A stretch of DNA of 64,000 nt from Eopsaltria australis (taxonomy: Eukaryota; Chordata; Aves; Passeriformes; Petroicidae), in assembly GCA_034509425.1 (NCBI GenBank), contig JAVTVJ010001733.1, positions 16,557 through 80,556 on the forward strand. The letters are read 5' to 3'. Shown here in pieces: positions 18,732-30,730 of this stretch. A program made the position numbers and the translations under genes. The notes below the pieces were generated by a model. It saw only the letters and a program-made list of their open reading frames with translations. It was not told the origin of the DNA and searched no databases. Position 1 is the first letter of the stretch, and every line of letters begins with the position of its first letter.

Positions 18732-20361
18732 TCTGGCTCTTCAGAAAATATACGCATTCTGAAATGTTGGTGAATTAATACTTCTGAAGAAGCTAAAAGC
18801 TTAAGGAGTCACCTACTTCATATGCATAGCAAGTAATAACCTGTCTGCTGCATATGACTTCAGTTCAGCAACAGAGCCAAAGATTATGGTTTTGTGCAGT
18901 TCTATCAGCACAACATTTAGGCTTATACTCCAATTTCAGTATATTCTCATATTTTGTTGGCTTCTGGAGTGTAAGTGAAACCTATGCCCACTTTGATTCC
19001 TTAATGTTGGTGGACCCCAGGACACCTGAATGCTTTTGTGTGCCTAGGCCTAATCTAGAGGTATCTGGAATATAGGGTGTTTCAGGCAGAGTCAAATATG
19101 TTACTGATTTAACAGATGTCAAATTCAACCTTTTTTTTTGGCATAGCAGTATGTTTTTGCAGAGTGGCCTGCTTTTGCCTGCAGAATGTTATACTTGTGT
19201 AAGGACTCTCTTGTATGCCTTTCTATTTAAAGGAAAAAAAAAAATACAAATAAAAAAAAACAGCCCAGAACCCATAAATCTTAATGGAAGAGCTGTGATT
19301 TGTTCTGAGGTTAAAAAGGAAAATTGAAAGAAAAGAATGGCCAGTTAATAGAATGTAGGATGTTTAGGTAAAATAAAGTAATTTCATCCATGATGAAGAT
19401 GATGCATACTGTCAAGCAAGCACAGTGTGAAGAAGGCATAATAACTAATAACTTATTTGTACCTGGGTTATTAGGATAAATCTGCAGATAAGGATATGTG
19501 TATAATGGAAGCTTCAAAACCTGCAAATCTGATGTGATGAATGATTCAAAGTGCAACACATTAGCTTAGATTTTAATGTTTGTAAAATGAATGAAACAAT
19601 ACATCTATATGCCAAAACCATATTATTATAAATGTATTTGCCAAACTATAAGACATAAATTGCACTTAAATTTAGTAATCTATGATGGTATGCTTGAATG
19701 TATCTTTGTGATTAAATGTGAACAATTGCTCCTTTAAGGTAAAGGTCTGCGTGTGTGTGATTAATCAGATTGAAATGACAGGGCAGGAAGCTCATGCCAT
19801 GCCTGGTTATCAGAGTGATTGATTTTAGTCAATGCTGCTGGATGAAAAAAAATCTGTTAATAACTACAGCTGCAAAACTGATGTCACTGATAGCACAAAT
19901 CGCTTCTCACACTCGTATTATCTGGCTCATTTGCAGATATGGAGCACACAAACCGATCCATTGGAATGCAAAATTATAATATACAGATTTATGCAAGAGG
20001 GATGACTGCAAAGTGTGTTGCATGAGCAGTGTAAGAAGCTGAAAATTGCTGCTGTTGTAGCTGTCATAGGCACGTTATTTTCTTTGGTATGTGTGGAGAT
20101 TTTGCTGTCAGGCTTTTATCCTACAGATTGTTTGTGCTGTACCTCTCTTCTTGCTTAAAATAGAAAATCAGTCACTGAACCTGGATGACATTAAGTGTTC
20201 TTAGAATAGTTCTTAACTAAGTTGGATGATTTGCACTTTCTGATGAAGGAACATTTGGTTGTTGATTGCAGGCTCTGAACAAACATGTTTTTCCAGAATC
20301 AACTAATAAGATTACTAATTGCATTTCATCAACAGAATTGTTTATCATAGGTATATTCCTC
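18732..20361. other. Host sequence without a recognisable gene
   Basis: This stretch is AT-rich with A-runs near 19230-19262. No reading frame above about 80 codons shows a domain, and I see no LTR ends, LINE tail or tandem repeat. Confidence 0.65.
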
Positions 20362-20951
20362 CCATCTTGTAGCGGTGGTAAAAACCCCTTGGACGCTCCT
20401 AGTGGGCGAGTCCCAATACCACCCCAGAGATTGAAACATCAATAGTTTAGCCCAGGTATGGGCCACCCCCCTGACTCCTCCTAGTCGATAGTCATTGGTT
20501 CTATAAGCTGTTCCTTTAAGTTTGTACTATCCCATTTTTCCAGAGAGTTCTTAGTTCTATTACCCTTGATTTGTCACCTACCCTTATCCCCTCCCCTGCT
20601 CCCATCCCATTGACTGTGATCCCCATACTCCTCCCCAGCTCCGCCTCCCTTCCCTCTCCTTATTGGCCCACTGGTTCTGTTATAAGTCATTGTCTGAGCT
20701 AGCTCAGGGCCCTTCAGCTCCGGGACTCAGAAGAATAAAACCATTCTGCTACCCAGCTGTCGAGTCCTCCCTAATTCCTCCGCGGTCCGGGAACAACTCA
20801 CGACCCACCAACGCTCTTAGTCCCTGACGAGGCTGCGTGTCTCCCTCGTCTGCCCACCTTGCGGTTAGGGCATTCGAGGTCCCTCAGGCGACCTAGAAGC
20901 AACCATCGGCAGGCGGATCGTAGAGTGCCCGGCACGTTTTCTACACCATCT
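20362..20951 (+). mobile_element. Solo LTR with 6-bp target duplication
   Basis: The LTR spans 20368-20945 (578 bp) with inverted ends TGTAG/CTACA, flanked by the perfect duplication CCATCT (20362-20367 and 20946-20951). It has TATAAG at about 20681, AATAAA at 20734-20739 and a CT-rich U3. The 6-bp duplication suggests class II (ERVK/alpharetrovirus-like). Its sequence differs from the other LTRs in the window. Confidence 0.85.
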
Positions 20952-23649
20952 AATATTTATCTTTTTAGTTGCATTTTTATTTTGAAAGATCTGTATCAAA
21001 CATTGTGTCTTTTCTGCATTTTGCAGGGGTTAATGGGGAATGCCAATGTCTTATGGACTTCATAGGAGAAGGGGGACAGCAAACAGTCTCAAGTGTTTGG
21101 TAGGATTGTTATCCTAACTCCAGCCCCTTACCCAGCCTTTCTCCACTAGCTTTTCATCTGCCATTCCCCACTGGCCTAAAGCAACATATTTGATATACCT
21201 CCAAACATAAAAATCTTTTTGGATTCTTATAGTCCCTTGTCCCCCCGGAATTCACAGATGTGTCTGTTTTCAGGAAGCACATACAGTTATGGTCTGAAAT
21301 GCTGGGGCCCTTGATTTTTTGAAATGATAAAATAATCCTTTGCTTTTTTAAGGTTCTCCCTTCTGCTCTGTAGGCAAGTCATTCTACTGCAAAAGTATTT
21401 ATATGAAAAACCCCAGACTTACTAATGTGTGTGCTATTTCATCACACTGCTGTTTAGTTCTGTCTGGTATTCTGCAGAAGACCAGAGTGTGCTCATAAGG
21501 ATACCAGTTAGCTCCAACATTTTGTGTATGTAAACAATAAGGGGAAAAATGTTCAGTTCAAGAAAGCAGAGATGATTCTTGCTTAGTTGGATATTAAAGC
21601 ACTACTGTCATTATTATATGTTCTTATTTCTCCAGAGGATCTGCATCTTGATTAGGATTCTGTTGTGGTAAGTGCCTCTATCAATCACAGGGAGATCAAG
21701 TCCTTGCCTGAAGATGTGCATATAAAGATACCCCATGCAGTAGCATGCCTTGAAGGAGCTTGATGGTAATTTCATAGGTGCCAAATATATTAATGTGAGT
21801 TCAGGTAGACTGGCATGTTTCTGAAGTCTGAGGTATTTCAAGATAAAGCCTTCTATTAATTTATTTATTTTAATTATTACTGTGATTCTCACAGGAATAT
21901 TTGTGATGCAAAAACAAATGACTTACCTGACTTTCAGATTTGCCACTTTCTGAACTTTGGATATTGTCCTTTAATATGTTGAGTAAGGTTGTGTAGGAGT
22001 TCTGTGTTAGGTGCTTTCATCAGAGGAATGAAAAACTGAAGATGAATCCTTGCCACTAGTGCAGTTTACTTAGGAATTTACTGAGGATTTATCCCTTAAT
22101 CTAAAGGTCATATAATTTTAAATAACATGCTTTTAATATTCAGAATGGACCCAATTCCCCTCTAAGCAGGTGATAACTTTGAAATGCTGTTAGCCACAGA
22201 TACCCATACGTTACCTTCCCTCACTTTCCTTTCATAGAAATAATGAAACTTGAACTTTACTGCAAATATGCTTTTGTCTTCTGTTCAAGCAAAAGAGTAA
22301 GAGTTGACATTAAGTCTGCCCATGTATGGTGTTCATGAGTTCACTGCTTGATTTGTCTGCAGATATGGCAAACCGAGAAGATATGTTTAAAATATTGCCA
22401 GTTGTTTTTATGTGCAAGAATCCCATCCATGAAGGAGTCTGAACAAGGAGGAGGAGGCAGGAGTTCTTGGCTGCACTCTTTTGCTACCATAATTGAGCCA
22501 TTGCCATAAGATTGTATGAAGGTCCACCACCCAAGGAATTTTAGATAAAATATCACAGTTTGACACCGAATACAGGGCATATATATATATATACATATAT
22601 ATACACATCCATTCCATTTCACAGAGCATCCTCTCTGTCTCCAGGCACAGCTGCAGGACTCTTCATAAATAAATAGCCTCATGTAAGACAGATTATGTTC
22701 CTCGGATATCAATCACTGGTAAATATCGTGTTCCTACTTACAGTGTAAGAATACTAAATGGAAACTCATTAAGATTTCAGATTGCCATTATATTTACAGT
22801 CCTGGGGCTTACTGCTGAGAATTATTAGATGTCTTTGGCTCTGAATGTGGGCTGAAAGCTGCAGTGGGATACTCATTCCTTGCTTGCCTCTCAGATTTTC
22901 AAATCAAGATTAATCATATTTCTTAAACACTACCTATGAATCACTTTAAATATTGCAAAAGGATTCCAAATTTTTTCAGATGGGGTCAGTGAGGGAGCAA
23001 AAGCCCAAACTCATCCTTTTCTGATTCTGTATCTGGAAAATGTTTTGGACCAAAGTGATCTTAGTATTGTGTGATTACAGGGACTAAATGTAGTGGGGAG
23101 AAAAATGTCAAAAAAACACCTGGAGTGATGGAGTGCCTTCTAGTATCTGCACTGTGAAAGGGCAGTTATTTCATTCCCTTTCTTCTACTGGGCCATCAGC
23201 TCTTTTTCTGTCAGTGGTCAGACATTCCCCAATTCCAGCTGCAAATAATACATCTCTCCATTTGCTGATATCAAGAAGCAGGGTTGTTTTAACCCAGAAT
23301 TTTTGCCATATTTCAGAGGCAGTGAGTCTAATTTCTTTGCAGTCTGTTTGAATGCTTCCCTCACCAGCCACTGTTGTCCACTGGCCAAAATAAAGGTAAG
23401 AGATTGTTTACAAATTCAGGACTTCTGTGTTGGAGACTGTCAGTGTTTTGAATGAAGCCATATTTGGGTGTTCTGAGATGACTGAGTTTTTTCAATATGA
23501 GTGCAGCTGCTGTTTCATTCTTTATTAATTTTTGCTTATTTATAAATAATCCCAGACAAGTTTCAGTATTGCTTTTTCGTATTCTATTCCATTCTGTTTA
23601 TTCTTATAGGGAAAAATATAGTTAGAATATGCAACAATTCCCCTCCTCC
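20952..23649. other. Host sequence without a recognisable gene; AT microsatellite
   Basis: No convincing coding region was seen. An imperfect (AT)n repeat lies at about 22577-22606. Short frames such as the minus-strand one at 22341-22712 run through this simple sequence and look like chance. Confidence 0.65.
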
Positions 23650-25259
23650 ACATTTGTAGTGGTTCCAGTTCACCTATTCAAGGTTCTGGCCAAATGCCAG
23701 CTCACTTACCAAAATTTACCTGATGTTTGCTGTGAGATGAGGATTAGGAGTAGACAAAGCAGGCTCAAACTTTATAAAGTAAAAAGAAAGTTTATTAATA
23801 TACCTAAGACAAAGGAAAAAAACAAGAAAAAACCAGAACAAACTCCTCAGACCACCCCTCCTTCCCCCACCTCGCCACTTCTTTCTCCCTGAAAACACAC
23901 AAAAGACAACACTTTGACCTCCAGTCAGTTTACCATCTCAGAAATAGCTCTCGTTTCAGTTCATTTAGGGAGAGAAGTCTCTTTTCTTTACACCATGGAT
24001 CTTCTGTAAGAAAAATACAGTGTTTATGGGTCTTCTGCCTCACCATCAGCTGCCGCCCGGAAGAAAGATCAGCTTAATGGTGGATCCCTCCCACACCAGT
24101 AGCCTTCCCACAGCCAATATGGTGGGTTATGAACAGTCCACACGGTACCTGTTTTAAGGATGCACAGTTCAATTGCAGCAACAAAGAAAATCCCTTCTTC
24201 TATGTTGAGCAACACAGGTTCTCCTGACAACATAAGTTCTCTGGCATTCCCCCCGGGACCAGGGCTTTGGGTCACAGCCTCTCCTCTCTCTTGGTTCAAG
24301 TTTCTCATCAGGCCGTACTTTTTCAACACCTACTTGTCTTTACCCAGGTATTTCAGTTCACTGGCTGCAATTAGAACCTCACATCCCCCTTTTGGATTAT
24401 TTCTTCATATATTACAGGGAATTTATTAGCTCAGTCCCCAACCATGGTTCTCCAAAAGAGTTTTCAGCTTCACTCTCGAAGCACATCTCATACACCTCCC
24501 TCTAGGCATTGGTTCTGCTTTCCTCACTGACTGTAAAGTCTCTATGCTGCATTTACGTAGATGTCCTCACTCGTTCCTCTCTGTGCAAGGAAGGATGGGT
24601 GTCTGTAAGCTTAGTCCAGGCATGGATAGAGTTAATCTCTCTCTCTCCAGCAGTGTGACGATCACGTGGTCTCTGCCGGGCTGTTTGAAAAGGTCTGAGC
24701 TGGATGGCAGAAGCTCTCAGTGTTTCTGTGCCCTGGCTCTGTGAAGCTGGCTCGGCCTGGTAGGGCCATCTGGGCCCAGGGTGACAGGGCAGGGCCTGTC
24801 CCTCGCTGGATGGAGTCTGGCCCGGTCCTTGCCTGGCCCGGAGCAGGAGCCTGGCCCTGTCTCGTGTAGCTGACATGTCGGCTGAACTGTATCTGCTGAA
24901 AATCCTGTCCGGTTCCTCCCCCATGCCCAGCTGCACGGCCGCCCTAAACCTCCCTTTCCCCCGCCACCCTCCTTTGGAAGGAGGGAGGGGGACAGGACAG
25001 GGCCTTACCTGGGAGAGAGGCAGGGCAATGCTCCTCTCCACACAGCAGCAGGTAAAAGGTTAAGAGGCTCAGAGGATCTTTGCTTATATATGGTTCTTTC
25101 CTTGAAGGCGGATGAACTTTTTAATTGGTTCACCTACACATCAGTCCTTAAAACTACCTAGCTACTGGCTCTCTCTCCCAGGAAGGAAGTTATATCCCTT
25201 CCTGCAGCATGGGTCACTTCCTAGATTTTGACCCCTCCTGACTAACCCAGGACACCATT
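23650..25259 (-). mobile_element. Probable long ERV-L-type solo LTR, minus strand
   Basis: On the minus strand a 1.6-kb segment (23655-25254) starts TGTCCTGGGTTAG and ends CCACTACA. The possible target duplication is ACATT/CCATT (23650-23654, 25255-25259), with one mismatch. A TATATAA lies near 25085, a GC-rich middle occupies about 24720-25030, and AATAAA falls at 23791-23796 after a TTAGGTAT-type segment resembling the end of the element C LTR. No gag or pol is present. The boundaries rest on LTR end rules and an imperfect duplication. Confidence 0.55.
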
Positions 25260-26556
25260 ATTTAGTATAACACAGATTAGCTTGTGATCATTTTTATTGA
25301 ACTATAAGGATAAGGAAGAGCTCAAAGCTTGCTAAATACTCTTTGTTTTTAATTGTTCTTTTTAATTATTGTTTTTATTAAGGAATATATAAAGGGGTAT
25401 TTGTTATCATTTACCTTCTTGACATAATTGCTCTTATTTTAGGATTGGCTTACTTTAGTTCTGTAGCATTCTTATTAAATAGCAAAAGGATGATCAAGAC
25501 AGAGGAGTAGCCCAGCCATGAAACAGTATCAGCAGAGCCAAAACCACCTTGGCCAAAATGTGATTTATGAGGGGTACACAGCATTTCATTATCCTGGTTT
25601 AGTCCAGTGTAGTGGTTCCAGTGGTACCCTGGAAATAGACCTATGGAGGGTGTCTAGCCAAGACAACCAACGTGGTAAGAAAACCACTGCAGCTTGCTGT
25701 AGCCATCTTTACCCTTAATGAGCTTTAACGTGGCACAGTGGGATTTAGGCTGACCAAAATTCAGATGTTTGTTGAAGGATGATTGTTTTCAACTGTCATA
25801 TAAAAAGTATGATTTTTTCCTGAATTTTTTTTTTCTATTTCTGTTTTGAGTTAAAGCCACAAATAAAAAATTATTTTAATGTTCCTCTTCACTTGTAATT
25901 TTTGTGGTAATGTTTACTATGGCATAACATCGTGGTTAGTACACCATGAGCTTCATAACACAGCCCCCTGAATTTTCCAAGAATATTGCTTCAGTGTAGG
26001 GGAAAGCTTATTATTTTGCTATTATTTTCTATTACAGAGTAAATAATTTCCAAATAAAAAGTGATTTAGCTTACCACAGAAATGCACAGTGTTTTCAAAA
26101 GTAGAAATCAGAAGCTTATTTTTACTACTTCTATGAAACAGTCACTAGGAGAAAGCCATTTATGAATTGAGATAGGGAGGTAGAGATTTTTTAGAGGTGT
26201 ATTCAGCCAATTTTGATTCTCTTAAATTATCTTAGGTATTTTCAAGCATTTTTCTTCAGTGGATTCATATTTCAGACAGTATTTCTGATAATCTATTTTA
26301 TGCTTCATTGACCACAAGGTTTGAAATTCTAGTTCATATTGGCACAGTAGTGTCAAATTTGTAGTGATAAATTGATAATTTTTTTTTTTTTAAATAGGTC
26401 TCTGTTGTTTAATTTGAGATCTGTAATTTGTTTTTCAGTTCATTACTTCTGCTATTTTTCTGTCTAGGAAAAAGTGATCAAAAGAGACAGAGGGATCAAG
26501 GTGCTTTAGACTTGTCCATGTGAAGAAATGGATTATCCAAGGGAGGGTAAATGTAC
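25260..26556. other. Host sequence without a recognisable gene
   Basis: AT-rich sequence. No repeat family, LTR end or coding frame is recognised. Confidence 0.65.
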
Positions 26557-27140
26557 TCATGTGTCTTAGGTTACAATGGTATGTATTCTATCACCATCTT
26601 CATGGGATGTTGGGGCTGGGTGGGGCAGTGCTCCTGGCTCATCCCTGATGGCCGCGGGACATCATCTCTAATGGGCCAGCCATTAGAGCCAGGTGGGGCA
26701 CTTTACTTTGCTCATCCCTAATAGCTCTAGTTAATGGGCCATTGAGTCCCACTGATAAACTCCATCATCCCATTGTGAGATGCCCCGCCCAGGGGGAGGA
26801 ACCAATGTATCCCTATCTGCATATAAACTAGGATTTGAAACACCACAAGTCAGCTTTTCCACTGGATTCCCAGAGGAAGACCAGATCCTTCTACACCACC
26901 ACTGGACCTTCAGAGGAGAACTACATCTTTCCACAGGATCACTGCTTCAACAGAACCACATCTATCACTCCCAGAGGACTGCAACCACCTTCTAAGTGGA
27001 CTACTACCAACATCCTGACTGACAGGGTGTCAGGTTGTATTCTGACTCTGTCAGTGTTTTTGTATTATTGCATTTTTCTATTAAATTGTAGTTCTGACTT
27101 TGAGTCTCTCACTGATTTGCTTTCAAACTACGACATCATG
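26557..27140 (+). mobile_element. Solo LTR with 5-bp target duplication
   Basis: The LTR spans 26562-27135 (574 bp), begins TGTCTTAGG and ends CTACGACA, flanked by the perfect duplication TCATG (26557-26561 and 27136-27140). A TATA-like ATATAAACTAGG lies near 26820, and ATTAAA near 27081 may serve as poly(A) signal. Reading frames inside it have no retroviral similarity. Confidence 0.85.
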
Positions 27141-28154
27141 CCATCTATTCATTTTGCTTTAACAGAATTAATGTTATAGTTTTCTGAATTTATTTTTTTT
27201 CAGTTAACCCACACTGCTACTCTTGGGAATCTGTTTAAAATGTGCAACCCAGGATTCATTGTTGGGTAGTATGCTTGCTGATGTTATTTTCATTAGCAGA
27301 GATCTTTTATTTAAGTGTATTGTGAATTAAATGTCTTGAATTTCAACAGTGTATTAGTGTTGCTAAATTATAACCTCCTTATACTTAAAGTGATAATATG
27401 TCCTATCATTTTTTAAGCATGTTCCACTACCTAATTGTAAGGATGTGGAAGCTGAAGAGGAAATTATGCATGGAGAAAATGCTTCTATTTTAACATGTTC
27501 TCTATTATTTTTTATCCATTTTAAAACAAACCATATCCCCTCAAAAATGGGCCCTGAATCTAAAGTTAGTCATGTTGCTTTCCTAAATCTACAGAAATTT
27601 GCATTTTATGTAACTCATGTGAGATAATTCTGATCCCAGTTCTTAAGATTGTGTAGATTTTTTTAATCTGTTTTTTCTTCAAATTGGTGGAAAATATTCC
27701 TAGATTTTCATATGCTGTCATATCTGGGAGAGTCTATTTTTTATATAGACTGCAATTAAATAGAGAGGACACAGAGTGGGATTATAATATGTACAGAGGC
27801 AAAGAAGGGAGTTGCCTACTTGTGATCAATGAACGGCTTGAGAGAGCTGAACAGTACTGTGTTATATCTAAAGACAATACAGAAAAGTAACTATTCCCTA
27901 AAGTGGAATAAAGAGCTTGCTTGTGAAACCGGTGAGTGATAATTTAAAGGCACAGTGTGATGCGGAATAGGACTATTCCCCTTATTTGAGTCTTTGGCTT
28001 GTATGTACTTATGTGTATTACATTTCCTTTTGTTTATTTTGTGTTGTGAAGTATTCAAGTTCCTGGTTTTGTGTGTATCAAACCTATGTTTTCACCAGGA
28101 AAATCTATTTGGTGTGTGGTTTGATTGCCATTTGTCCAGGAACCCATGATAGTG
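27141..28154. other. Host sequence without a recognisable gene
   Basis: AT-rich sequence. I see no gene, LTR or tandem repeat before the CR1 fragments. Confidence 0.65.
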
Positions 28155-28587
28155 AGTCATAGAATCATAGACTATCCTGAGTTGGAAGGGACTCAAGGAT
28201 CAACTCATGACTCCACATGAGGCAAGCTAGAAGGTAAACCAAATGTCTAAGTGTTGTTCAAACACTTCTTGAACGCTGACAGTCTTGGAGCCATGGCTTC
28301 ACTGGTGAGATAGTTTCAGTTCCTACTCACCTTTTCAGTGAAGAACATTTTCCAAATCACAGAGTCAAAGAATACCATGTTGGAAGAGTTCTCAAGTATC
28401 ATCTGGTCCAGCCATTCTTAGCAAAAGCACTGTCTCAACAAAGTGGGCCAGCACCATGTCCACCCAAAGTGTCCAGTGTTGGGGAAATCACCACTTTCTT
28501 GGGAGGTTATTGCAATGCCTGATTATTCTCATTGTGAAATTTTTTCCTCATGTGAGCAATCAGAATCTCCCCAGGAATAATGTGTAC
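28155..28587 (-). mobile_element. CR1 LINE 3'-end fragments
   Basis: AGTCATAGAATCATAG followed by GTTGGAAGGGAC is the reverse complement of the CR1 tail with its ATTCTATGA-type terminal repeat. A second, more diverged start (AATACCATGTTGGAAG) at about 28365 suggests two successive CR1 fragments. Element B integrated into this CR1 at 28588-28592. CR1 is the dominant LINE of birds and other sauropsids. Confidence 0.75.
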
Positions 28588-28592
28588 CCATT

Positions 28593-29000
28593 TGTATTGG
28601 GTCTGACTGGGGTAAGGCTCACAGCCCTTACAGTGCTGTGCTTTGTATTCGTAGCTGGTGTTGATAACAGACCAGTGTTTTGGCTACTGCCAAGCAGTGC
28701 TGTCCCTGTGACATTCCTTCCCCCACCAAAGGGGATGGGAGTAGGCAAAATCCTGGGAGGGGACATGAGCAGGCCAGCTGACCCCAGTCAGCCAAAGGGA
28801 TATTCCATACCATATGACATCAGCTCAGATATATAAGGGAAGGAAGAGAGGAGGAGGGGAGAGGCATTCAGGACTCGTCCATGTTTGCCTTCCTGAGCAA
28901 CCATTATGTGTGCCGAAGCCCTGCTTCCCAGAGTGTGTCTGGACATCGCTGCTGATGGGAAGTAAAGACTGATTGTTTTTCTCTTCAGCTCTTGCATGCA
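28593..29000 (+). repeat. Element B 5' LTR, truncated at its 3' end
   Basis: It begins TGTATTGGGTCTGACTGGGG and follows the 3' LTR (42052-42620) as far as CTCTTGCATG. At about 28998-29001 it jumps into gag (AAGGGTGCCTCG). About 160 bp of the LTR end, including the poly(A) signal and the conserved hairpin, are missing, together with the primer-binding site. The joint shows a short CAG/ACAG overlap. Confidence 0.85.
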
Positions 29001-29441
29001 CAGAAGGGTGCCTCGTTTACTCCCAGGAATGCCAGCAGCCTCTCGCCCTGTACTGGGGGCTGGCCTGGGCCTGCTGGGCCTCTGTTCAATACTCTCAAAG
29101 GACTGTAGTTGAGGCAGGAACCCAAACTCTGTCTGATGGCACTATAGTTGAGACAGGGACACAAACTACAACTGTGGCTGAGGCAGGGATACAAACCACA
29201 ACAACTATGTCTGAGGAACCCAAATCACAGCAACTACAGTAATTGCCCCAGTAGTGAACAGAAAAAAATGGACAAGGCAAGTTTCAGGCCCAAGCTGCTG
29301 ATTAGTAAGGGAAAAGGAAGAGGAAAAAGGGGTGCAGCCAGATCAAGAGGCAGGTCCCTCTGCAAAGGAATCGAAGGTAGTGAGGCAGGTTAAACAGGAA
29401 ACCGAAGTTACTCGGTCCCTGACCCCACCAGAACTTCGAGA
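29001..29441 (+). pseudogene. gag: Element B gag fragment with GTQT repeats
   Basis: The translated fragment matches the middle of element A gag (TEGCLVYSQECQQ, SVQYSQRTVVEAGTQT) and carries the same GTQT/GIQT series at about 29108-29210. Frame breaks follow. The fragment ends at GAACTTCGAGATAT, the start of the capsid-like core, where it is joined to the internal part of the ERV2 5' LTR through a shared AGATAT. Confidence 0.8.
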
Positions 29442-29744
29442 TATCAGTAAAATAATTATTTGATCGCAATACGAATCGTGAGAAAGGAACAACAATCATG
29501 AGAAATGTTGTGGAGAGAGGGCTTAAAGTCATGCTTGGGTGAAAACAATATACACAATAGAACAATATCAAGTTGATAATTAACATATGATTATACAACA
29601 GTTATGTAAAGGAAAGGTATAAAAACGTATCCATCGCGAATCCATGTCGGAATTGATTTGGGTTCTGTACCCCGGTTCCCAGAGCTCTTCAAATAAAAGC
29701 ACCTGCATATAATCATCCAGTGATTATGTGTTTCTACGCTAACA
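29440..29744 (+). repeat. ERV2 5' LTR, lacking about its first 155 bp
   Basis: It matches 38338-38641 of the 3' LTR. It contains TATAAA (about 29620), AATAAA (29692-29697) and the end CTACGCTAACA. The missing 5' part corresponds to 38183-38337. Confidence 0.82.
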
Positions 29745-29747
29745 TTT

Positions 29748-29765
29748 TGGCGACCCAGGTGGGAC
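29748..29765 (+). promoter_or_regulatory. ERV2 primer-binding site, tRNA-Arg-like
   Basis: TGGCGACCCAGGTGGGAC follows the LTR after three bases and differs at two positions from the ERV1 site. It fits an arginine tRNA best, but I cannot say which isoacceptor. A splice-donor-like GAGAG/GTAAGG lies downstream with GT at 29882-29883. Confidence 0.6.
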
Positions 29766-30040
29766 CCTGTGAGCGCTGCCGAGGACCTCGTGATCTGATC
29801 ACGCTCCGGCCAGCACCGAGGGATTCTCGGGGAGCCCATCGGCTCTGTGGCCCTCCGCCGTTCACAACGTCCCCTGGAGAGGTAAGGTGCTTTTACTTCT
29901 GGTCTGGTGCCTGCCAATAAGATGCAGCGAAAGCTACGCTTGGTTGGGCTAAGGAATTCCTGGTAAATGCCTAGGCACCGTCCATAAGACAATTGCGAAA
30001 GTATCGCAGGGTCGGCAGTGGAGACTTTGGTAGCGGTAAC

Positions 30041-30730
30041 ATGGAGAAGCTTAAAGGGATTGTGGGTGGCAACACCCCCATACCACATACTTCTCCTCTG
30101 GGGTGCTTATTAGCACATTGGAAACAAGGTAATTTTGACCAAGGATTACGCAAGGATAAGCTGTTCAATTATTGTAACACTCGGTGGCCGAAATATGTTT
30201 TGCAGAATGGGAAACGGTGGCCTGAAAACGGGTCTTTGCAATCTGACTTAATTTCTCACTTGTTGTCGTTTTGTAAGCATGAGGGAAAATTAGATGAAGT
30301 TCCATATGTTGATTTATATTTCTATTTACGGGAAAAATCAGAGTGACTGATTGAGGGTGGATTAATGATTACTAAGGTACCAAACAACGAGTGTGTGGCC
30401 TGTGTCCAAGGGAAACATTGTTTAGAACACCTGGCATTGAATGAGAGTCTATATCGGAGGGATGATATGGAGGGTGACTTACTGGTAGCTCCCACAGCAC
30501 CAAGGGGATCTAACCCTACTTCATCTGGCCTTATTTCACATGATCCACTTACTCCTCCTACTGAAACTGATCTATTTACCCCTCCTGTTCAAGGATACCT
30601 TCCACCCCACCTACGCCTGCTCAATACCCACCTACGCCTGCTCAAGGAAACCCTCCACCCCCACCTACGCCTACTCAAAGATACCCTACACCCCCACCTA
30701 CGCTTGCCCAAGGATACCCCCCTTTCCCAC
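30041..30730 (+). pseudogene. gag: ERV2 gag, N-terminal part
   Basis: The likely start is the ATG at 30041 (MEKLKGIVGG). The first 100 codons resemble the ERV1 matrix in layout (LxxHWKQG, TRWPKY, RWPENGSL) but lack a Gly2 myristoylation site. A TGA at 30344-30346 ends this frame, and the same frame reopens at once. The segment then becomes proline-rich with an 11-codon tandem repeat and is cut by the solo LTR at 30731. Confidence 0.7.

Noticed and set aside
22577..22606. AT-rich repeat as a replication origin or terminator
   Set aside because: It is a simple AT microsatellite with nothing else to support a function.
26835..27179. 114-codon ORF
   Set aside because: It lies in a solo LTR and extends past its end; no gag, pol or env similarity.
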